A stretch of 45,656 nucleotides of DNA from Deltaproteobacteria bacterium Ga0077539. GTDB lineage: Bacteria; Myxococcota_A; Polyangia; Polyangiales; Ga0077539. The stretch is from the NCBI GenBank assembly GCA_001465015.1, contig LNEO01000270.1, forward strand, positions 1 through 45,656, written 5' to 3'. This document shows, in pieces, positions 40,561 to 45,656 of this stretch (position 1 is the first letter of the stretch; each line of letters starts with the position of its first letter). The notes under the pieces were generated by a model, which was not told the DNA's origin, ran no database searches, and saw nothing but the letters and a program-made list of their open reading frames with translations. The position numbers were made by a program, and so were the translations under genes.

Positions 40561-41423
40561 CGCGCCGACCCTCTGGCGGACGAGTCGACTTCGTCCTGCG
40601 CGCCCTCGACCGATCGAACAGCGTCGTCCGCCCCGAGCGCCCCACGATCACGACCGCGATCACGACCGCGATCACGACCGCGATCGCCTGGGTGATCTCC
40701 GTCGCGCTCGCGCTGTTCGCTTTCGCCCTGTTGGCCGCGGGCGTCCTGCTCGCGCGGTCGGTCGCCGCGCTCGCCGCTCTGCGCGCTGCCGTCGACGACA
40801 GACACCGCGACGCGATCGTTGCCCGAGCCGTCGAGCGCCTCTCGCAGACCGCTCAATTCGCCGCGGAGCTTCTCGGCAGCGACCGAGTCTTTCGCGCAGA
40901 GCTCGACCTCGATCTTGCCGTTGCGCTCGACGGCCCGGAGCTCGACGCCCTTGTGCTGACCCTCCCCGAGCGTGGCGTGGACGCGCACGGTGTCCCCCGC
41001 GCGGCCAACGCGAACCCTTTCGATCGCGAGCGACTCAACGGTGTGCTCCGAGCCTGCGTCTCGGACCGCAGGCTGCGCGATCGCGCCGCGGGCGCCGCGC
41101 TCAACGGCCCCGTGGGTCGCGCTGTGTCCGAGCCATCCGTGCGCGCCGAGGAGTGTTGGGTTGGTGACGACGAGCGTTCCGTCTGGGCGAGTGACCAACG
41201 GGCTCGCCGAGCTGGATGCTTCTGCAGGGCGGTCTTTTGTGGCTTTTTCTGCGGGCCGCTTGCGCTCGTTGGCCTTGGCCCGCTTTCGGTTGGCCTCGTC
41301 GAGAGCCTCGCGAAAGCTGCTCGCGCGCTGGCCCGCGCTCGTCATCTTGCTCGTCGTCTGGGCAGAAAGGGTCGAGCCTGTCGGTCCCGTGGGTCCGCCG
41401 GCGCGTCGAGTGGGGTCGGTCAT
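40545..41423 (-). CDS. SctP/FliK-like needle or hook length-control protein
   Basis: This 292-aa protein has a low-complexity polar N-terminus (Thr/Ser/Lys/Arg-rich, including EANRKRAKANERKRPAEKA) and a compact domain at about residues 128-215. That domain reads VRVGRAGDTVRVHATLGEGQHKGVELRAVERNGKIEVELCAKDS, similar to the substrate-switch (T3S4) domain of FliK/SctP. Its C-terminal tail is hydrophilic with DRG repeats encoded by three tandem 12-bp units at 40646-40681. The position directly upstream of, and overlapping with, an SctQ-like gene is the same as in the yscP-yscQ order. Family assignment is moderate because such proteins diverge quickly. Confidence 0.6.
   Translation of the reverse strand: MTDPTRRAGGPTGPTGSTLSAQTTSKMTSAGQRASSFREALDEANRKRAKANERKRPAEKATKDRPAEASSSASPLVTRPDGTLVVTNPTLLGAHGWLGHSATHGAVERGARGAIAQPAVRDAGSEHTVESLAIERVRVGRAGDTVRVHATLGEGQHKGVELRAVERNGKIEVELCAKDSVAAEKLRGELSGLREALDGSGNDRVAVSVVDGSAQSGERGDRPREQDARGQQGESEQRERDGDHPGDRGRDRGRDRGRDRGALGADDAVRSVEGAQDEVDSSARGSARWRLL
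40646..40681 (-). repeat. Tandem 12-bp repeat, three copies
   Basis: GATCACGACCGC (plus strand) occurs three times in a row, encoding the DRGR series at the end of the SctP/FliK-like protein on the minus strand. Low-complexity tails such as this can vary in length. Confidence 0.8.
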
Positions 41424-41466
41424 GGCGGCACGTATCTCCGGCGCCCTCCCCGACGTTGCGGCGGTT

Positions 41467-41480
41467 TCTAGAAATCTAGA
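41467..41480. promoter_or_regulatory. 14-bp inverted repeat TCTAGA-AA-TCTAGA
   Basis: A perfect inverted repeat, each arm itself a palindrome, lies in the 110-bp divergent gap between the SctP-like gene (minus) and the kinase gene (plus). CTAG is scarce in many bacterial genomes, so two copies this close are notable and could form an operator. No conserved partner site is visible. Confidence 0.35.
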
Positions 41481-41533
41481 GACCCCGTAACAGCGCTGTC
41501 TCTTCCGTCGGCGTCTGTGGCATTCTCGTCGCC

Positions 41534-42757
41534 GTGCGTCAGGCCGATCAATACGTAGGCCGAGAGATCCTCTCGGGGCAGTTCCGCATTATCGAGCGAG
41601 TGGGCTCTGGCGGGATGGGCGCGGTCTACAAGGCCCAGCAGCCATCGATGGACCGCTTCGTCGCGGTGAAGATCCTGCACAGCAAGTTCACCAATCGTAA
41701 GGACCTGGTCTCGCGCTTCTCCCGCGAAGCCCGTGCGATGAGCCACCTCACGCACCCCAATACAGCGAAGGTCTTTCTGTACGGTCAGCTCGAGGACGGC
41801 TCCTGCTACATCGTGATGGAGCACCTCGATGGAAAGAACCTCGGCCAGCTCATTCGCCACGAGGGTCCCATGGACCCGGTGCGCGCGATCGGCGTGCTGC
41901 TGCAGGCGTGCGCCGCGCTGCAAGAAGCGCACGACAAGGGCATCGTCCACCGTGACCTCAAGCCCGAGAACATCTTTCTCTGCACCCAGGGCGGCATCAA
42001 GGACTACGTGAAGGTCCTCGACTTCGGCCTCGCCAAGGTCACCGAGCGCGAGATGCGCCCGGGCTCGATGATCCTGACGCAAGAGGGCATGGTATTTGGC
42101 ACCCCAGAATTCATGTCGCCTGAGCAAGCGCAGGGCAAGATCCTCGACGCTCGCAGCGACATCTACTCGCTGGCGGTGATCTTGTACGAGCTCGTCACGG
42201 GCAAGCTGCCCTTCGACGCCAAGACGCCGATGGACTACGTGACGCTGCACGTGCAGGCGACGCCGATCCCGCTCGCGACGCGCGCGCCGGGGAGGCAGTT
42301 TCCTCCAGCGCTGCAGGGGGTGCTCGACCGGGCGATGGCCAAGCGTCCCGAAGAGCGCTTTCAGAGCGCGACGGAGTTCGCCGCGGCGCTGCGCGGGATC
42401 TTGTCGGTCTCGACGCTGCAAGACCTCGCGCAGACGCTGCCAGCCGGGACGATCCCCTCGCAGCCGCACTCGCAGAGCGTGACGGACCCGATCGCGTTCG
42501 AGCGAACGACGCCGAAGCTCGACAGCGTTCCATCGAGCGTGTCCACGCCGGGCGCCGCGCAGAGCAGCGCGTCCAAGCACCCGTCGACCAAGCCGGGCCC
42601 TGCGCCGGAGGACACCTCCGCGACCATGGTCGACGCGGCTCCGCGCAAGACGCTGCTCGGGATCTCTCGCGGCCCTGGAATCGCCCTCCTCGTCGGCCTC
42701 GGCGTGATCATCGGCGTCGTCGTCGCCGTCGGCGTCACGCTGCTGATCATGAAGTGA
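41534..42757 (+). CDS. Hanks-type Ser/Thr protein kinase, C-terminal membrane anchor
   Basis: A 407-aa kinase with all catalytic motifs: GSGGMGAVY (P-loop, about 24-32), AVKIL with Lys46, HRDLKPEN (about 139-146), DFG (about 163-165), FGTPEFMSPEQA and the DIYSLAVILYEL stretch. A Ser/Thr/Pro-rich linker follows, then one membrane helix (GIALLVGLGVIIGVVVAVGVTLLI) at the extreme C-terminus, so the kinase is in the cytosol with almost nothing outside. It could therefore sense internal cues or be placed near a membrane complex. The start is a GTG at 41534. The next gene overlaps its stop (GTGA) so trpG/pabA is translationally coupled to it, an unusual pairing. Confidence 0.93.
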   Translation: MRQADQYVGREILSGQFRIIERVGSGGMGAVYKAQQPSMDRFVAVKILHSKFTNRKDLVSRFSREARAMSHLTHPNTAKVFLYGQLEDGSCYIVMEHLDGKNLGQLIRHEGPMDPVRAIGVLLQACAALQEAHDKGIVHRDLKPENIFLCTQGGIKDYVKVLDFGLAKVTEREMRPGSMILTQEGMVFGTPEFMSPEQAQGKILDARSDIYSLAVILYELVTGKLPFDAKTPMDYVTLHVQATPIPLATRAPGRQFPPALQGVLDRAMAKRPEERFQSATEFAAALRGILSVSTLQDLAQTLPAGTIPSQPHSQSVTDPIAFERTTPKLDSVPSSVSTPGAAQSSASKHPSTKPGPAPEDTSATMVDAAPRKTLLGISRGPGIALLVGLGVIIGVVVAVGVTLLIMK

Positions 42758-43335
42758 CCGTCCTCGTCGTCGACAACTACGACTCGTTTACGTTCAACCT
42801 CGTTCAGCTCGTGGGCAGCCTCGGCGCCGAGGTCATCGTGCGACGCAACGACACCATGACCGCGCGCGAGGCGCTGTCGCTCGGAGCGTCCCACATCGTC
42901 TTGTCACCAGGCCCCGGACCGCCCGAGCGCGCCGGGATCTCCGTGGAGCTCGCGAGAGAAACTGCCGTTCCTTTGCTGGGCGTTTGCTTGGGTCATCAGG
43001 CGCTCGCCGTCGCGCTGGGAGCAACCGTTCATCGCGCGCCGCGCGCGGTGCACGGGCGAGCGTCGCGGCTCTTGCACACCGGAGAGGGCCTCTTCGAAGG
43101 GGTGCCCAACGGCGCCCTCGTGGGGCGCTACCACTCGCTCTGCGTCGACGAGCAAACGCTCCCCGCGAGGTTGGCGGCCACCGCGCGTTCACAAGACGAC
43201 GGCGTCGTCATGGCGCTCTGCGATCGAGAGCGCCCCGTCGTGTCCGTGCAATTTCACCCCGAGAGCGTCTTGAGCCCCGACGGGCCGCGGATCGTGCGAA
43301 ACTTTCTCGAAGGCCGCTTCCTACCGCAGAGATAA
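42754..43335 (+). CDS. Glutamine amidotransferase component of anthranilate/aminodeoxychorismate synthase
   Basis: This class I glutamine amidotransferase supplies ammonia to a chorismate-using synthase (TrpE or PabB). The 193-aa protein begins VLVVDNYDSFTFNLVQLVG and has LSPGPGPPERAG, the nucleophile GVCLGHQAL and the His-Glu pair in VQFHPESVLSPDG. The length is normal. TrpG and PabA cannot be told apart from sequence alone; the absence of neighbouring trp genes makes PabA or a shared role as likely. Its GTG overlaps the stop of the preceding kinase gene by four bases. Confidence 0.95.
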   Translation: MTVLVVDNYDSFTFNLVQLVGSLGAEVIVRRNDTMTAREALSLGASHIVLSPGPGPPERAGISVELARETAVPLLGVCLGHQALAVALGATVHRAPRAVHGRASRLLHTGEGLFEGVPNGALVGRYHSLCVDEQTLPARLAATARSQDDGVVMALCDRERPVVSVQFHPESVLSPDGPRIVRNFLEGRFLPQR

Positions 43336-43347
43336 GGCGATCTACGC

Positions 43348-44337
43348 ATGACTTACTGTCCGCTTCGAAGACACAGATGCGGCTCGCTTCGAGCGACGAG
43401 CGCGCTCATCGCGTTGGTCCTCGCCGCGTGCACGCCGAGCACCGATCCGCGCGACGCAGGAGACGCGAGCGGCGCGGTCGACGCGACGGCCATGGACGGC
43501 GCGAGCGGCCCCGACGTAGCCGCGCGAGACGTCACGGTCCCTGGCATGTGCAACCCGTTCATGGGGGAGGTCGTGCCTGCGGGAAGCTCCTGCGTGCGCG
43601 CGGTCGAAGGCAGCGTGGTGCAAGACGACGGCGCGAGCCTGACGCGCGGGTTCGTGACGGTGTGCGGCAACGCGTGCTTCGTGGGCGACGTCGATTCACG
43701 GGGAAATTTTCAGGCAGTCGTCGGCGAGATCCTGCCCGTCTCGGTGTACTCGCTGCTCGTGCACGGCAGGCCGCAGCACGCGAGCGCCTACTGGTTGCTC
43801 TCCTCGGCGCGAGACGAGATGGGGATCTTTCGCATGCCCGCGCCGCTGTCGGTCCCTCGCTACACGAGCGACGGCCCCGAGCTGCCCGAGTCGATGATGG
43901 TCACAGCCGAGACCCGCGCCACTGCGGGAGCCGTGACGCTGGTGTTCGCCGCGGGATCGCGGCTCGAGTTCGACTTCGAGGACTTCGAGCTCGGCGCGCT
44001 CGGGCGACGCGTGCGGGTGGCCGAGGTCGCGCTCGACAGGGCGCCGCCGTTCGCCGCCGAGGGAATGGTGCGCGGCCCCGTGTTTGCCCTCGGGCCCTTC
44101 GCGTTGAAGATCGATCGACCCGTGGGCGTTCGCGTCGCCAACCGAGCGATGCTGCCGGCGGGCTCGAACGTGGAGTTCGTCGCGATGGGTGACGTGATCG
44201 TGAGCGAGAATCCAAACGCCGGACGCGCGGTCGTGGTCGCGCGCGGCGCGGTCTCGATGGACGGAGCGACGATCGAGACGGCCGCAGGGCAAGGTCTTCG
44301 ATCGCTGACGTGGATCGGCGTACGACCAGCGCGATGA
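43348..44337 (+). CDS. Lipoprotein, 329 aa
   Basis: The signal ATSALIALVLAAC has a good lipobox (LAAC, near residue 28), preceded by an unusually long basic N-terminus (CPLRRHRCGSLR). The mature protein starts with a Ala/Asp/Gly-rich linker of about 35 residues. A beta-rich domain then contains two Cys-bearing motifs (PGMCNPF and VVPAGSSC) and FVTVCGNACFVGDVDSRGNF. I recognise no family. The motif VSVYSLLVHGRPQHASAYW could be part of a carbohydrate- or ligand-binding sandwich, but that is speculation. The gene is 12 bases after the amidotransferase gene and 22 bases before the redoxin lipoprotein gene, so they may be co-transcribed. Start ATG at 43348. Confidence 0.75.
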   Translation: MTYCPLRRHRCGSLRATSALIALVLAACTPSTDPRDAGDASGAVDATAMDGASGPDVAARDVTVPGMCNPFMGEVVPAGSSCVRAVEGSVVQDDGASLTRGFVTVCGNACFVGDVDSRGNFQAVVGEILPVSVYSLLVHGRPQHASAYWLLSSARDEMGIFRMPAPLSVPRYTSDGPELPESMMVTAETRATAGAVTLVFAAGSRLEFDFEDFELGALGRRVRVAEVALDRAPPFAAEGMVRGPVFALGPFALKIDRPVGVRVANRAMLPAGSNVEFVAMGDVIVSENPNAGRAVVVARGAVSMDGATIETAAGQGLRSLTWIGVRPAR

Positions 44338-44359
44338 GCGCGCAGAGGGAGCGAGAGCG

Positions 44360-45175
44360 ATGACAGGCTTCGGAAGTGACAGCAGCACAGCGTCGATGCG
44401 AGCGCGGTGGCTGCTCACGTTGTCGGCGTTTGGCGTGGCGTGCGGGCAAACGCCAGCGGGCAACGACGCGATGGTGAGCGACGTGACGTCGAGCGATCAG
44501 AGCATGGTCGACGCGACGACGAGCGACACGGGCGTCGTGACAGACTCGGGCGTGTCGATGGACAGCGGCGTGGAGACGGACTCGGGTGTGGTGAGCGACA
44601 GCGGGGTCGCGAGCGACAGCCGTGTGCCGACCGATGTGGGGGCGCTCGACGCGACGATCGGAAACATGGAGGGTCAAATCCTCGAGGACCTCCAGCTCCA
44701 GGGCTACATCAACACCGAAGGAACACAGCTCTCGACCGCGCTCCCGTTTGGCCCGACCTCGTTGCGAGAGCTGCAACGAACGGGAAGGAGGTACGCGCTC
44801 GTTCACTCGAGCGCGACGTTCTGACCCGGTTGTGTTGACGCGGCCCGGGCTATGGCTGCGCGAAATGCTGAAGTAAATGCTGCTGGCGGACTCATTGTGG
44901 AGGTCGTCACCCAGACGCTGGGCACGATCTCACGAACGACGCTGGATGGTTGGGTCACGTCGAACTCTCTTCGCATGACGACGCTGATTGATCGCCCCGC
45001 GACGTCGGGTCGCGCGTTCGCTGTCCTCGGTATTCGAGAGACCTCGTACATCGTCGATCTCTCGACGCTCCAGATCGTCCGAAAGCGCGTCGGTCGTCAG
45101 TCGATTCCCATGATGTATTCCCCTGCCCCAGTGCTCCAGGAGATCGACTTCCTGTTGACCCTGTTGCGGCGGTAG
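44360..45175 (+). CDS. Selenocysteine-containing thioredoxin-like lipoprotein (UxxC, in-frame UGA = Sec155)
   Basis: The frame from ATG 44360 codes for a lipoprotein signal (MRARWLLTLSAFGVAC), a Ser/Asp/Thr linker with VDSG-type units, and then the start of a redoxin domain: LPFGPTSLRELQRTGRRYALVHSSATF. A TGA follows at 44822-44824, and the same frame continues PGCVDAARAMAARNAEV, GLIVEVVTQT, TTLDGWVTSNSLRMTTLIDRP, VLGIRETSYIVDLSTLQIVRKRVG, to a TAA/TAG-type stop at 45175. This is exactly the thioredoxin/TlpA fold: strand, then C-x-x-C, helix, strand, D-x-P loop, and the G-I-R-x-T-x-Y-I-V-D strand. The TGA sits at the first Cys of C-P-G-C, so the site reads Sec155-Pro-Gly-Cys158. A hairpin follows at once. 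Total 271 aa. If TGA were a stop, the left piece would end exactly at the active site and the right one would lack a start site. RBS GAGGGAGCGAGAG. Confidence 0.88.
44839..44860 (+). promoter_or_regulatory. Candidate bacterial SECIS of the UxxC redoxin
   Basis: Fourteen bases after the TGA (44822-44824) a 7-bp stem CGCGGCC (44839-44845) pairs with GGCTGCG (44854-44860), with one G-U. It closes an 8-base loop CGGGCTAT whose second base is G. The loop starts 22 bases after the TGA, inside the usual 16-37 window. An alternative 5-bp stem CCCGG (44825-44829)/CCGGG (44845-44849) competes with it. Folding energy was not computed. Confidence 0.6.
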
Positions 45176-45181
45176 GCGCAG

Positions 45182-45592
45182 CTAACGTCCGGCGACCTGC
45201 CCTCCGAAGCTGTAATTGGTTGGAGCGCCGCTGAGGGGCAACGATGCTGCGCTTGTCCCGGCGCGCGTGCCTGGGTAGATCCAGACACGGCCGTGGCTCG
45301 GTCCCGAAACACTCGCCGACGGCGCGCCCACTGCGAGGTCGGACCATCCGTCTCGGTCGAAGTCACCCGCGCTGATCGAAAAGCCGAAACGATCACCCGA
45401 GGAAGGAGCGAAGAGCTCGCGCTGCAGAGGTTCTTGGATGCCCGACGGCGCACCTCGGTAGACTCTTACTGAGCCGATCGAGGGCATCGCCGTGTTGCGC
45501 AGGATCGAAATCGCGAGGTCAGAGAAGCCGTCGCCATCGACGTCGCCCGCCCCTGAAACGCATAGGCGCCGAACACTCAGCGGCTGAAACAA
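45182..45592 (-). CDS. FG-GAP repeat protein, C-terminal part, N-terminus unclear
   Basis: The 136-aa readable part contains two FG-GAP/integrin-alpha-like units: VSGAGDVDGDGFSDLAISI and FSISAGDFDRDGWSDLAVGAPSA. Each has the D-x-D-x-D-G-x-x-D-L Ca2+-binding loop that precedes a beta-propeller blade. Secreted lipoproteins with many such units are common in myxobacteria and mediate surface or adhesive functions. It ends VAGR and converges with the redoxin gene. The real start is not visible: upstream of a TTG at 45592 the frame stays open to a TGA at 45632-45634, 22 bases from the window edge, so the gene probably continues outside or is frameshifted there. Family call is firm, boundaries are not. 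Confidence 0.7.
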   Translation of the reverse strand: MFQPLSVRRLCVSGAGDVDGDGFSDLAISILRNTAMPSIGSVRVYRGAPSGIQEPLQRELFAPSSGDRFGFSISAGDFDRDGWSDLAVGAPSASVSGPSHGRVWIYPGTRAGTSAASLPLSGAPTNYSFGGQVAGR

Positions 45593-45656
45593 AGCGTTTG
45601 GGCTGAGAATCGAGAGACGAAACGACGTTTGTCACCGAGCCGCGGGGCGGCCCCCA

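Noticed and set aside
44825..44849. CCCGG/CCGGG stem as a transcription terminator after the TGA of the redoxin gene
   Set aside because: No T-run follows, and the redoxin fold continues in frame through it, so termination at this point is unlikely.
45632..45634. In-frame TGA upstream of the FG-GAP protein considered as another Sec codon
   Set aside because: There is no redox motif around it, it lies 22 bases from the window edge, and FG-GAP proteins have no catalytic Cys; a missing start or a frameshift is simpler.

Overview
The window is chromosomal DNA with very high G+C from a bacterium that looks like a myxobacterium or close relative (Myxococcota). This rests on content, not on any marker search: Hanks-type Ser/Thr kinases (one fused to an ATPase and TPR-like helices), a PATAN/DUF4388 protein, many lipoproteins with Asp-rich linkers, Cys-rich repeat lipoproteins, fibrinogen-like and FG-GAP secreted proteins, and type III secretion/flagellar-type parts.

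Layout. 1-1700: a truncated IS3-type transposase, an atypical small gene and tRNA-Leu(GAG), whose 3' end faces this foreign-looking DNA. 1.8-6.9 kb: a secreted protein, selD, a NagZ-like glycosidase, and an overlapping AAA-ATPase/TOPRIM-like gene pair that resembles a phage-defence cassette. 6.9-12.2 kb: yebC, a FliO-like gene, dapF and two signalling proteins, tightly packed. 12.3-16.8 kb: two envelope proteins, a 73-bp direct repeat, and cysD-cysN for sulfate activation. 16.9-21.3 kb: an esterase lipoprotein, then an overlapping trio (DUF72-like with an acidic tail, a degenerate gamma-glutamyltransferase, an NFACT protein). 21.3-31.3 kb: two fibrinogen-like lipoproteins, a patatin, a 1425-residue kinase, a Cys-rich repeat lipoprotein and a small lysozyme-like protein. 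31.3-35.6 kb: kbl, a 2-oxoglutarate oxygenase gene bracketed by palindromic repeats, a DUF362 protein and a thymidylate kinase without the P-loop lysine. 35.7-39.1 kb: a PDZ-like lipoprotein and four outer-membrane-protein-like genes, the last frameshifted at a perfect slippery heptamer. 39.3-45.6 kb: a SctQ/FliN-like and SctP/FliK-like pair, a kinase, a trpG/pabA amidotransferase, two lipoproteins and an FG-GAP protein.

The most notable result is evidence for two UGA-decoded selenoproteins. SelD has an in-frame TGA exactly at its catalytic position (Gly-Ala-Gly-Sec-Ala-Cys-Lys). A lipoprotein at 44360-45175 has an in-frame TGA exactly where a thioredoxin-like active site is expected (Sec-Pro-Gly-Cys), and the redoxin fold continues in the same frame after it. 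Each TGA is followed by a stem-loop of the size and spacing expected of a bacterial SECIS. An annotation that treats TGA only as stop would lose the start of selD and split the redoxin into two fragments. SelA, SelB and tRNA-Sec are not in this window and should be encoded elsewhere in the genome.
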